Source of the DNA: Bradyrhizobium sp. CCBAU 53338
Lineage (GTDB): Bacteria; Pseudomonadota; Alphaproteobacteria; Rhizobiales; Xanthobacteraceae
Assembly: GCF_015291665.1 (NCBI RefSeq)
Contig: NZ_CP030048.1
Coordinates: 620,001 to 684,000, forward strand
DNA: 64,000 bases
Direction: 5' to 3'
A program made the position numbers and the translations under genes. The notes below the pieces were generated by a model that saw only the letters and a list, made by a program, of their open reading frames with translations, ran no database searches and was not told the DNA's origin. Positions 10,509 to 18,775 of the stretch are shown in pieces (position 1 is the stretch's first letter; every line of letters begins with the position of its first letter).

Positions 10509-11384
10509 TTGGATCGTCTCGTGCACACGCTCACCCTCTTTCCGCCCCGGCTGCGCGCGGCCGGCAGGCTGGCTTTGGCCGCTGTCGGCGGGCTGATGCT
10601 GGCGTGGGGGGCCGCGCCGGCCGCGGCGCAGGGCAAGCTCGAGGCGCAATACGAGGCTTCGCTATCGGGCATTCCGGTCGGCCGCGGCGCCTGGAACATC
10701 GATATCCAGGACGACGTGTTCTCGGCGGCGGCCTCCGGCGGCACCACGGGCATCCTGAAATCCTTCGCGGGCGGGTCCGGCACCGGCGCCTCGCAGGGGC
10801 GCATCGTCAACGGCGCGCTGGTCGCCTCCGCCTACCAGGCCTCCACCACCACCTCGAAGAAGACCGAAGAGATCCACATCACCCTCGACAAGGGCAATGT
10901 GAAGGAGTTCGGCATCATTCCGGAGCCGCCGGTCGACCCCGACCGCATCGTCGTCACCGATGCGCATCGCCGCGGCGTGTTCGATCCGATGACCGCCTCG
11001 CTGGTGCGCGTCCCCGGAACCGGCGATCCGCTGTCGCCGGAGGCCTGCCACGGCAGCGCGCCGGTGTTCGACGGCCGCATGCGCTACGAGCTCAGGCTCG
11101 ATTTCAAGCGCATGGCGACCGTGAAGGCGGAGAAGGGCTATCATGGCCCGGTCGTGGTCTGCGCGCTCTATTTCGTGCCTGTGGCCGGCTACATCCCCGA
11201 CCGCCCCGTGATCAAGTACCTCGCCGCCCAGCGCAACATCGAGATCGCGCTCGCCCCGGTCGCGGGCACCAGGATTTTGGTGCCGTTCTGGCTGAAGGTT
11301 CCGACCCCGCTCGGCCCGGCGATGCTGGAGGCGACCAGCTTCATCACGACGGCGCTGCCGCCGCGGGTCGCGAAGACGCAGTAG
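10509..11384 (+). CDS. DUF3108 domain protein, exported
   Basis: 291 residues. The N-terminus has basic residues then ALAAVGGLMLAWGAAPAAAQG, a Sec signal peptide with cleavage after AAA or AQG. The mature part YEASLSGIPVGRGAWNIDI and GRMRYELRLDFKR matches the DUF3108 beta-rich fold, periplasmic proteins of unknown function. C-terminal PVAGTRILVPFWLKVPTPLGPAMLEAT is also family-typical. It stands alone; no neighbour gives a role. Start is a GTG/TTG-type codon (TTGGATCG) at 10509 preceded by CCCGA, so a later ATG start within the signal peptide (GLML) is unlikely. Confidence 0.8.
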   Translation: MDRLVHTLTLFPPRLRAAGRLALAAVGGLMLAWGAAPAAAQGKLEAQYEASLSGIPVGRGAWNIDIQDDVFSAAASGGTTGILKSFAGGSGTGASQGRIVNGALVASAYQASTTTSKKTEEIHITLDKGNVKEFGIIPEPPVDPDRIVVTDAHRRGVFDPMTASLVRVPGTGDPLSPEACHGSAPVFDGRMRYELRLDFKRMATVKAEKGYHGPVVVCALYFVPVAGYIPDRPVIKYLAAQRNIEIALAPVAGTRILVPFWLKVPTPLGPAMLEATSFITTALPPRVAKTQ

Positions 11385-11840
11385 CGCTGCGCTACGATTC
11401 CCCGTTACATCAACGGCTTACCCGCCGCCACCGCGCCATCGGCCGCAAGGCCCTTTCTACTGTGCATGGGGTTGTTTTCGCGAGATTGAGTTGGGGCGCA
11501 GCTCTGCCGGGAATCCATTTGACTCCGTCCCGATTCTGATTCGACTCCGCGCCATCCCCAACTTAAGGAATTCCGCCCCCAAATCGTCGCTTGTGCGACG
11601 GCCCAAAACTCCATCTAGTGCGCAGGAAACGAGGCCCCGCGAGATGTTGCGTGAACGTAACGGGACTCCGGGGGGAGTCAGCGATTCGGCCGCGATTCGT
11701 TCTAGAGTCGTTCCGAAGCTTAAAGCGCGAGGGAAAAGCGTCGCAAAGTGAGACAGTTGCGCGAGTGTCGCGCGCCCGCACCCCGCCGCCCCAGATAGCA
11801 CTGACATTCGCCAAAATCGCGATTACCTAATAAGCTAGAC
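11385..11840. other. Gene-free stretch upstream of the helicase with clustered GANTC sites
   Basis: 456 bases without a convincing gene. It holds nine GANTC sites between 11521 and 11709 (listed separately), and an AT-rich run near 11815-11838 just before the helicase start. Short frames here have no homologue that I recognise. Confidence 0.6.
11521..11709. promoter_or_regulatory. Cluster of nine GANTC (CcrM-type) sites
   Basis: GANTC occurs at 11521, 11532, 11538, 11543, 11664, 11675, 11683, 11694 and 11705: four within 27 bases and five within 46 bases. GANTC is the methylation site of the cell-cycle methyltransferase CcrM of alphaproteobacteria, and clusters near promoters can link transcription to replication. 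The function here is inference; no promoter is mapped. Confidence 0.5.
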
Positions 11841-14800
11841 ATGGCCTTTCCTCCTTCCCCCTTCGCTTCCGAGCGCGCGCCAGGCTCCGGCGTCACCGCG
11901 GTGCTCGGTCCGACCAACACCGGCAAGACCCATCTCGCCATCGAACGGATGCTCGCGCATTCCTCGGGGCTGATCGGCCTGCCGCTGCGCCTGCTCGCGC
12001 GCGAGGTCTACAACAAGATCGTCGCCCGCGTCGGGCCGGAGGCCGTCGCGCTGGTGACGGGCGAAGAGAAGATCAAGCCGAAGAACCCGCGTTATTGGGT
12101 CTCGACCGTCGAGGCGATGCCGCGCGACCTCGATGTCTCCTTCCTCGCCGTCGACGAGATCCAGATCGCCTCCGACCTCGAACGCGGCCACGTCTTCACC
12201 GACCGCATCCTCAACCGCCGCGGCCGCGACGAGACGCTGCTGCTGGGCGCGGCGACGATGCGTCCGATCATCGAGCGGCTGCTGCCGGGCGTGTCCATGA
12301 TCACGCGGCCCCGCCTGTCGCAGCTCGAATTCGCCGGCGACCGCAAGATCACGCGCCAGCCGCGCCGCACCGCCATCGTCGCGTTCTCCGCCGACGAGGT
12401 CTACGCCATCGCCGAGCTGATCAAGCGCCAGCATGGCGGCGCGGCCGTGGTGCTCGGCTCGCTCTCGCCCCGCACGCGCAATGCGCAGGTCGAGATGTTC
12501 CAGAACGGCGACGTCGACTATCTCGTCGCCACCGACGCCGTCGGCATGGGCCTCAATCTCGACGTCGACCACGTCGCCTTCGCCTCCGACCGCAAGTTCG
12601 ACGGCTACCAGTTCCGTCGCCTGACGCCGGCCGAGTTCGCGCAAGTCGCCGGCCGTGCCGGCCGCGCCACCCGCAACGGCACCTTCGGCACCACGGGCCG
12701 CTGCGGCCCGTTCGAGCCCGAGCTGGTGAACGCGCTCCAGAACCACGTCTTCGATCCCGTGAAGATGCTGCAATGGCGCAACTCGAAGCTGGATTTCTCC
12801 TCCCTCGGCGCGCTCCAGGTCTCGCTCAACCTCGCCCCCGGCCACGACACGCTGACGCGGGCGCCGATCGCCGAAGACATGCGCGTGCTCGACCATGCCG
12901 CCCGCGACGGCGAGGTGCGCGATATCGCGCATGGCAAGGCCGCCGTGGAGCGCCTGTGGGAAGCCTGCCAGGTCCCCGATTACCGCAAGCTCTCGCCCGC
13001 CGCCCATGCCGAGCTGGTGACGACGCTCTACGGCTTCCTGATGCAGAAGGGCTGCATCCCCGATTCCTGGTTCGCCGCCCAGGTCGACCAGGCCGACCGC
13101 GTCGACGGCGACATCGACACGCTGTCGGCCCGGATCGCGCAAATCCGCACCTGGACCTTCGTCGCCAACCGCCCGGACTGGCTGAAAGACCCCGAACGCT
13201 GGCAGGGGACCGCGCGGGAGGTCGAAAATAAATTATCGGATGCGCTCCACGAACGCTTGACTGAGCGTTTCGTTGATCGCCGGACCAGTGTATTGATGCG
13301 CCGCCTGCGGGAGAACACGAGCTTGAATACGGAAATCGGCAAGACCGGCGAAGTTATCGTCGAAGGCCATGTCATCGGCCGCCTCGATGGCTTCACCTTT
13401 GCACCGGATGCGGCGGAAGCCGGCTCCGATGCGAAAGCCTTGCAGGCTGCCGCGCAAGCGGTGCTCGCCGGCGAGATCAATGCGCGCGCCGAAAAGCTCG
13501 GCAACGCGCCGGACGACCAGTTCGTGCTGACGTCGGACGGCACCATCCGCTGGACCGGCGACGCCGTGGCGCGCCTCGTCGCCGCGGAGGAGGCGCTGCA
13601 TCCGCGCATCCGCATCATCTCGGACGAGCGGCTGACCGGCGGTCCCCGCGACAAAGTGCAGGCGCGGCTCGACCTCTGGCTCAAGACCCATATCGAAAAG
13701 CTGCTCGGCCCGATGTTCGAGCTGTCGAAGGCCGAGGACGTCACGGGCATCGCCCGCGGCATCGCCTATCAGCTGGTCGAGGCGCTCGGCGTGCTCGAGC
13801 GCCCGAAGATCGCGAACGAGCTGAAGGATCTCGACCAGCCCTCGCGTGCGACGCTGCGCAAATACGGCGTCCGCTTCGGCGCTTACCACATCTATTTCCC
13901 CGGCATCCTCAAGCCCGCCGCGCGTGCGCTGGCCGCGCTCTTGTGGGCGCTGAAGCAGGACAATGTCGATCTGTCGGCATTGTCGGGCGCGCAGCATCTG
14001 GCCTCATCCGGCCGCACCTCGTTCCCGGTCGACAAGAGCTTGCCGCGCGACGCCTATCGCGTGCTCGGCTACAAGCAGGCCGGCGAGCGCGCCGTCCGCG
14101 TCGACATTCTCGAGCGCCTTGCCGATCTGATCCGCCCGGCGCTGGCCTGGCGCGAGAATTCGCCCGGCGAAAAGCCCGCCGGCGCGTTCGACGGCCGCAG
14201 CTTCGTGGTGACGCAGGCGATGACCTCGCTCACCGGCTCCGCCGGCGAGGATTTCGCCTCGGTGCTGCGCGCGCTCGGCTATCGCATGGAGAAGCGCCCG
14301 CCGCTGCCGCCGAAGCCGGCCGCGCCTGCTGCTGCGGAGGCACCTGTTGCTGCGGAGGCGCCGGCTGCTGAGGCTTCCGCCGAGACGCCTGCTGAAACGA
14401 CCGACGCCGCGATCGAAGCCGCTCCGGAAGCCGTCACTGTCGAAGACGCGCCCGGCATGGAGCAGCACGACGAGCCCGCTCACGAGGAGCCGGCGCTCGA
14501 AGCCTCGCCCGAAGCACCCGTCACGCCGGAAGATGCCCCCGGCATCGCCCCTCCGGCCGAAGAGCCTGCGGCGCCCGCAGAGGCTGCAGCAGAAGCAGCT
14601 CCCGCCGAGACCGCTGCAACGGAAGCCATCGCTTCGCCCGACGCCGCTGCGCCTGCTGAAGCCGTTGCCGCGCCCGCCGAGCCCGAGCTGATCGAAGTCT
14701 GGCGTCCCGGTGGCCGTCACGAGGATCGCAAGCCGCGCCACGAGCGCCATCGTCATCAGCGCCACAACAACCAGCGTCCGCAGGCCGGCGCTGAAGCCGG

Positions 14801-15224
14801 CGCTGCGTCCGCTGAGGGCGAGGCCGCGCAATCGGCCGATGGCGAGAAGCGCGGGGAGCGTCATCGTCACGGCGGCCATCGTCGCGATGCCGGCAGAGAT
14901 TTCCGCAAAGGCCGCGAAGGCGGCGAGGGCGGTGAACGCCGCGACGACCGCAATCGCAGCTTCCAGGGCAAGGACCGCGATAACAAGGATCGCGATCGCA
15001 ACCGCGACAACAAGAAGTTCGGCGGCGATCGTGACAAGGGCCGCGACAATCGTGGCCGCGACCGTGACAAGGGCCGCGACCGCCGGGATCGCGAGTCCGG
15101 TCCGTCGCTGCGCCCCTACGCATCGAGCGCGAACCCGCGTGAGCGTGATCGCCCCGCGGACCCGAACTCTCCGTTTGCCAAGCTCGCCGCGCTGAAGGAG
15201 CAACTCGCGGGTCGGAAGGAGTAA
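11841..15224 (+). CDS. SUV3-like ATP-dependent RNA/DNA helicase with disordered C-terminal tail
   Basis: 1127 residues. The N-terminal half is a superfamily 2 helicase of the SUV3 type (MgpS of rhizobia): Walker A GPTNTGKT at 23-30, DEIQ box near 104, VATDAVGMGLNLD near 230 and QVAGRAGRATRNGTFGTTGRCGPF near 268-290. Residues 300-800 carry the SUV3-like helical region. From about 815 the chain becomes low-complexity: an Ala/Glu/Pro segment to about 948, then a His/Arg/Asp/Gly-rich basic tail with DRDKGRDNRGRDRDKGRD repeats, probably RNA-binding. The last 30 residues end FAKLAALKEQLAGRKE. Likely role is RNA unwinding or turnover in the cytoplasm. The S4-domain gene follows directly. Confidence 0.9.
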   Translation: MAFPPSPFASERAPGSGVTAVLGPTNTGKTHLAIERMLAHSSGLIGLPLRLLAREVYNKIVARVGPEAVALVTGEEKIKPKNPRYWVSTVEAMPRDLDVSFLAVDEIQIASDLERGHVFTDRILNRRGRDETLLLGAATMRPIIERLLPGVSMITRPRLSQLEFAGDRKITRQPRRTAIVAFSADEVYAIAELIKRQHGGAAVVLGSLSPRTRNAQVEMFQNGDVDYLVATDAVGMGLNLDVDHVAFASDRKFDGYQFRRLTPAEFAQVAGRAGRATRNGTFGTTGRCGPFEPELVNALQNHVFDPVKMLQWRNSKLDFSSLGALQVSLNLAPGHDTLTRAPIAEDMRVLDHAARDGEVRDIAHGKAAVERLWEACQVPDYRKLSPAAHAELVTTLYGFLMQKGCIPDSWFAAQVDQADRVDGDIDTLSARIAQIRTWTFVANRPDWLKDPERWQGTAREVENKLSDALHERLTERFVDRRTSVLMRRLRENTSLNTEIGKTGEVIVEGHVIGRLDGFTFAPDAAEAGSDAKALQAAAQAVLAGEINARAEKLGNAPDDQFVLTSDGTIRWTGDAVARLVAAEEALHPRIRIISDERLTGGPRDKVQARLDLWLKTHIEKLLGPMFELSKAEDVTGIARGIAYQLVEALGVLERPKIANELKDLDQPSRATLRKYGVRFGAYHIYFPGILKPAARALAALLWALKQDNVDLSALSGAQHLASSGRTSFPVDKSLPRDAYRVLGYKQAGERAVRVDILERLADLIRPALAWRENSPGEKPAGAFDGRSFVVTQAMTSLTGSAGEDFASVLRALGYRMEKRPPLPPKPAAPAAAEAPVAAEAPAAEASAETPAETTDAAIEAAPEAVTVEDAPGMEQHDEPAHEEPALEASPEAPVTPEDAPGIAPPAEEPAAPAEAAAEAAPAETAATEAIASPDAAAPAEAVAAPAEPELIEVWRPGGRHEDRKPRHERHRHQRHNNQRPQAGAEAGAASAEGEAAQSADGEKRGERHRHGGHRRDAGRDFRKGREGGEGGERRDDRNRSFQGKDRDNKDRDRNRDNKKFGGDRDKGRDNRGRDRDKGRDRRDRESGPSLRPYASSANPRERDRPADPNSPFAKLAALKEQLAGRKE

Positions 15225-15228
15225 TCCC

Positions 15229-15510
15229 ACGACCACCGAGCGGCAGCGCCTCGACAAATGGCTGTGGCACGCGCGGGTGGTGAAGGCGCGCACCTCCGCC
15301 GCCGAGCTCGTTGTGACAGGCCATGTCCGCATCAACGGCACGCGCGAGAAATCACCCGGCCATGCGATCAAGCTCGGCGACGTCATCACCGTCGCGCTCG
15401 ACCGCACCGTGCGTGTGCTGAAGGTGACCGGCTTCAACGAGCGCCGCGGCGATGCCGCCTCGGCGCGCGTGCTCTACGAGGAGCTCGGCACGAAGAGCTC
15501 GGCGACGTAA
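15229..15510 (+). CDS. Hsp15-like S4 RNA-binding protein, start codon probably ACG
   Basis: The S4 fold begins RLDKWLWHARVVKARTSAAELV and continues VRINGTREKSPGHAIKLGDVIT, matching Hsp15/YrfH-type proteins that bind stalled 50S-peptidyl-tRNA. The conserved RLDKWLW lies upstream of the first GTG (15277), so starting there would remove half the S4 motif. No ATG, GTG or TTG exists between the in-frame stop at 15193 and 15277. The codon at 15229 is ACG, seven bases after a perfect AAGGAG (15216-15221), and starts TTERQRLDKWLWH, the expected N-terminus; a CTG at 15262 is the other option. The gene follows the helicase stop by four bases. Product about 93 residues, C-terminally shorter than enterobacterial Hsp15. 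Confidence 0.8.
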   Translation, partial: TTTERQRLDKWLWHARVVKARTSAAELVVTGHVRINGTREKSPGHAIKLGDVITVALDRTVRVLKVTGFNERRGDAASARVLYEELGTKSSAT

Positions 15511-15653
15511 AGCGCAATTAATTGCGCTTCGTATTCATTTCTTGGTCGATCAACCACATAAAGCCGTCATGATCGGGGCTTCCCGACCTTGCAGCGCAGA
15601 GCCATCCGCGCTACGCAAGCCGCGACTTTTAAAAGAGCTTTTCGGAGCGTTGG

Positions 15654-15992
15654 ATGACTTACGTCGTCACTGAAAACTGCATCAAGTGCAAGTATACCGA
15701 CTGCGTCGAGGTCTGCCCGGTCGACTGTTTCTACGAGGGTGACAACATGCTGGTCATCCACCCGGACGAGTGCATCGATTGCGGCGTGTGCGAGCCGGAA
15801 TGCCCCGCCGACGCCATCAAGCCGGACACGGAACCGGGCCTCGAAAAGTGGCTGGAAGTGAACACCCAGTACGCCAAGAGCTGGCCGAACATCACCCAGA
15901 AGAAAGAATCACCCGACGACGCGAAGGAATTCGACGGGATGGAAGGCAAGTTCGAGAAATATTTTTCTCCGAACCCCGGCTCTGGAGACTAA
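15654..15992 (+). CDS. fdxA: 7Fe ferredoxin FdxA
   Basis: 112 residues with the two cluster motifs of seven-iron ferredoxins: C9-x2-C12-x4-C17-x3-C21-P with an extra C25 in the first half, and C40-x2-C43-x2-C46-x3-C50-P in the second. These bind one [3Fe-4S] and one [4Fe-4S] cluster. The C-terminal extension ([30 protein letters not shown]) is typical of alphaproteobacterial FdxA. A GGAG precedes the ATG by seven bases. A soluble electron carrier; partner unknown. The order helicase, S4 protein, fdxA, carD is commonly kept in Rhizobiales. Confidence 0.95.
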   Translation: MTYVVTENCIKCKYTDCVEVCPVDCFYEGDNMLVIHPDECIDCGVCEPECPADAIKPDTEPGLEKWLEVNTQYAKSWPNITQKKESPDDAKEFDGMEGKFEKYFSPNPGSGD

Positions 15993-16061
15993 ATTCCGGC
16001 CCAAACTTAACCCTAATACTTTCGGCAGCGCCGAAAACCAGCCCTCAAGACCCCTAAATCA

Positions 16062-16097
16062 TTGATTTTTGCGGGAAATGTGCTATATTGAGCACAT
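16062..16097 (+). promoter_or_regulatory. carD promoter with palindromic operator over the -10
   Basis: TTGATT at 16062-16067 and TATATT at 16084-16089 are spaced by 16 bases and form a good sigma-70-type promoter. A perfect inverted repeat, ATGTGCT (16078-16084) and AGCACAT (16091-16097) around a six-base spacer, covers the -10, suggesting a repressor or autoregulator site. It also means that a start codon at 16069 is unlikely. Confidence 0.6.
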
Positions 16098-16341
16098 TAA
16101 GCTGAACCCCCGTCAGCCCAGTTGGCCCCGTTGGGTTCCCGTGAAACCAAATGTCGAACAGGGGCGTGGCAGTTTCCGCGCGCAGGCTGTGTCACAGAAA
16201 ACGCGTAAAAAGAGTACTTCAGCGAGGGCTTCCCATAAGGAGGCCAAAAAAGTCGCCGCGGCCAGCCGTAGCGCATCCAAGGGTCGGACCGCCGCCAAGG
16301 CGCCGCCGGCTGCAAAGTCCTCGAAGAACAAAAGAAGCGCA

Positions 16342-17163
16342 ATGCCTAACAAGACTGCCAAACCGGCCGCGAAAGCGACCGTTGCCAAGCCTGCTGCTGC
16401 CAAGGCTCCCGCTGCCAAGCCTGTTGCTCCGAAGGCTCCCGCTGCTCCGAAGGCTCCTGTTGCTGCCGCCCCCGCCAAGGCCCCCGTCGCTGCTGCCAAG
16501 CCGGCCGTGAAGGCCGCTGCGCCCGCGCCGAAGGTCGAGGAAAAGAAGGTCGTGACCCAGCGCCAGGGCTTCAAGGCCAATGAATTCGTCGTTTATCCCG
16601 CTCACGGTGTCGGCCAGATCCTGGCCATCGAGGAGCAGGAGATCGCAGGCGCGAAGCTCGAGCTGTTCGTCATCAACTTCATCAAGGACAAGATGACGCT
16701 GCGCGTTCCGACCGCCAAGGTCGCGAACGTCGGCATGCGCAAGCTGTCCGAGCCCGCCCTCGTCAAGAAGGCGCTCGAGACGCTGAAGGGCCGTGCCCGT
16801 GTCAAGCGCACCATGTGGTCCCGCCGCGCCCAGGAATACGAAGCGAAGATCAATTCGGGCGACATCGTCGCGATCGCGGAAGTCGTGCGTGACCTCTATC
16901 GCTCGGAATCGCAGCCCGAGCAGTCCTACAGCGAACGCCAGCTCTATGAAGCGGCGCTCGATCGTCTGTCCCGCGAGATCGCGGTGGTGCAGCACTCGAC
17001 CGAGACCGAAGCGGTCAAGGAGATCGAGGCCCAGCTCGCCAAGAGCCCGCGCCGCGCGAACGCCAAGGCGGAAGCCACCGACGGTGAAGGCGAGGCGGAT
17101 GCCGAGGCCGATACCGACGACACCGATGGCGACGACACCACCGTCGCCGACGAGGCCGCGTAA
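16342..17163 (+). CDS. CarD family transcriptional regulator (CdnL-like) with Lys/Ala-rich N-terminal tail
   Basis: Using the ATG at 16342 the protein has 273 residues. Residues 1-70 are a Lys/Ala/Pro-rich, histone-H1-like tail. From about 75, GFKANEFVVYPAHGVGQILAIEEQEIAG begins the CarD/RID domain that binds RNA polymerase beta and stabilises open complexes; the helical C-terminal DNA-binding part extends to about 235, followed by an acidic end (DGEGEADAEADTDD). The Lys/Ala bias continues upstream in frame to a GTG at 16189, so a product of 324 residues is possible. The longer start at 16069 lies inside the promoter and is rejected. A terminator follows at 17193. Confidence 0.88.
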   Translation: MPNKTAKPAAKATVAKPAAAKAPAAKPVAPKAPAAPKAPVAAAPAKAPVAAAKPAVKAAAPAPKVEEKKVVTQRQGFKANEFVVYPAHGVGQILAIEEQEIAGAKLELFVINFIKDKMTLRVPTAKVANVGMRKLSEPALVKKALETLKGRARVKRTMWSRRAQEYEAKINSGDIVAIAEVVRDLYRSESQPEQSYSERQLYEAALDRLSREIAVVQHSTETEAVKEIEAQLAKSPRRANAKAEATDGEGEADAEADTDDTDGDDTTVADEAA

Positions 17164-17192
17164 GCGCTTCGCGGCGTTGTTCGCAAACAATC

Positions 17193-17221
17193 AAAAGCCC
17201 GGCCGTTTGGCCGGGCTTTTT
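17193..17221. terminator. Bidirectional terminator between carD and the cyclase gene
   Basis: AAAAGCCCGGCC (17193-17204), loop GTTT, then GGCCGGGCTTTTT (17209-17221). The A and T runs on each side let it serve both convergent genes. Confidence 0.92.
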
Positions 17222-17246
17222 GTTCGGATACGTGTTCGAGCCTTCC

Positions 17247-18644
17247 CTACAGCGTCGCGCGCGGCTGGGTCCAGATCGCAATCGGCCGCTCGAGTCCGCG
17301 GATCGCTTGAGGATCCTGGGCGATCAACGATGCAAATGTTTCGGCTGCGCTGCCGAGTTCCAGCTTGGCGCGACTGACGAGATCGTTGCTTGCCACCAGC
17401 GCGCAGTCGAGCCTGCGCGTGAGCGCCTCCAGGCGGCTTGCGGCGTTGACGGTGGCGCCGATCACGGCAAATTCCAGACAGGTGTGCCCGATGTCCCCGA
17501 GCACCACCGGCCCGTAATGCAGGCCGAAACTGACGCGCATCGGCGGTTCGCCGGACGCCGTTCGCTGCGCATTCCAGCTGTCCGCCGCCGCAATCATGGC
17601 CTGGGCACAGCGCAACGCGTTGCTGGCGTCACGCTCGCCTGCGAAGGGCGTGCCGAATGTCGCCATCAATCCGTCGCCCAGATATTTGTCCAGCGTGCCG
17701 TCGTGGCGGAAAACCTCCTGCTCCATCAATGCGTGGAATTCGCGCAACGTCCGCACGACTTCCTCCGGGGTGCGCACATCGGCAAAGGCCGTGAAGCCGA
17801 CGATGTCCACGAACAGCACCGCGACGTCTTGCGTGCGCACCTGCTTCAACGGCTCGTCGTGCTTCGATAACTCAGTGACCACATTCGGTGAGAAGTAGCG
17901 CGCAAGGTTGCCGCGTTCTCGTTCCACCGAGGCATGCCGGATCAGCAAATCATTGCTGCGGCTGGCTGCGAGCGCCAACGTCACGGCCACGATCATGAAG
18001 ACGACGATTTCCTGGATTCGGATGCCGAATCCGATCGCGGTCGGCGAGATCAGCGCGAGCAGCCTGTGATCGCTGCCCACCGCGTCCGCAATGCGGGCGG
18101 TCAGCGCGGGATCGTGGTCGGGCTGCCACCACACCCAGGCCACGCCGATGATCCAGAGCGCTGCGGTCCATGTTCCGACCGCAACCACGGTCCGCCAGGA
18201 ATAGGCCAGCGTGGCGCCCGACAGCAGCACGAAAAAGTAGATGAAGTTGCCAAAGTGGTACTGCATCGCCGCCGGCCAGTGCGTCGTGCCGAATGGGTTC
18301 GGGACGACGATGACGAATGTGAGCAGCGCAAGGTCGCAGAACAAAAGCGCCAGTTCCGACCGCGATACGCCGACCCGCCCAACCCTGACCTGGGCCCAGC
18401 CGATCAGTGCGAACAGGCCGAGCAGCACGACGTAGTACAACTGCTCCCAAGCCGGGTTGATGGCCAGCAGGAGACAGGCGATGACGGCCAGCGCGATATA
18501 GCGCGCCCGTACCGCCAGTTGCAGGCCCTCCTTCTTGCCGGCTTCGAGTGCCGCCTGCGCAAATTGAACGGTCTCGATATCGCGCTGGTCGCGCGCGCGC
18601 GACGACGCGGCGGGCGAGTCGAGGCGCTCGACGAGCATTGTCAC
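17247..18644 (-). CDS. Membrane-bound adenylate/guanylate cyclase
   Basis: 465 residues from a GTG at 18644, chosen because GAGGAG lies eight bases upstream; an ATG two codons later is the alternative. Residues 45-250 contain five to six hydrophobic helices (ALAVIACLLLAI, YVVLLGLFALIGWA, LALLFCDLALLTFVIVV, FFVLLSGATLAY). The class III catalytic domain starts near 272 with VAVLFVDIVGFTAFAD, where the two metal-binding Asp frame sits, and continues LDKYLGDGLMATFG and GLHYGPVVLGDIG. It should make cAMP or cGMP from the inner membrane. It reads away from regR with 131 bases between and is probably transcribed separately. Confidence 0.9.
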   Translation of the reverse strand: MTMLVERLDSPAASSRARDQRDIETVQFAQAALEAGKKEGLQLAVRARYIALAVIACLLLAINPAWEQLYYVVLLGLFALIGWAQVRVGRVGVSRSELALLFCDLALLTFVIVVPNPFGTTHWPAAMQYHFGNFIYFFVLLSGATLAYSWRTVVAVGTWTAALWIIGVAWVWWQPDHDPALTARIADAVGSDHRLLALISPTAIGFGIRIQEIVVFMIVAVTLALAASRSNDLLIRHASVERERGNLARYFSPNVVTELSKHDEPLKQVRTQDVAVLFVDIVGFTAFADVRTPEEVVRTLREFHALMEQEVFRHDGTLDKYLGDGLMATFGTPFAGERDASNALRCAQAMIAAADSWNAQRTASGEPPMRVSFGLHYGPVVLGDIGHTCLEFAVIGATVNAASRLEALTRRLDCALVASNDLVSRAKLELGSAAETFASLIAQDPQAIRGLERPIAIWTQPRATL

Positions 18645-18775
18645 GGGGCGGTCTCCTCGCTTGGATCGTTGCAGCCCAGCGGCGGCCGTCAACCGCCGCA
18701 TCCGGCAGTCTAGTGATGCCTGGCGGCGAGGTCATCAGCCCGGGTGAACGTTTTCCTCCCCGCGCGGCGAACCGC

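Noticed and set aside
14004..15437. 477-codon open frame on the minus strand
   Set aside because: Antisense of the helicase C-terminal region, hydrophobic by coincidence of the Ala/Arg-rich tail.
16069..16188. Longest possible start of the carD gene
   Set aside because: A promoter with -10 at 16084 lies over this start, so the codon would precede the transcription start.
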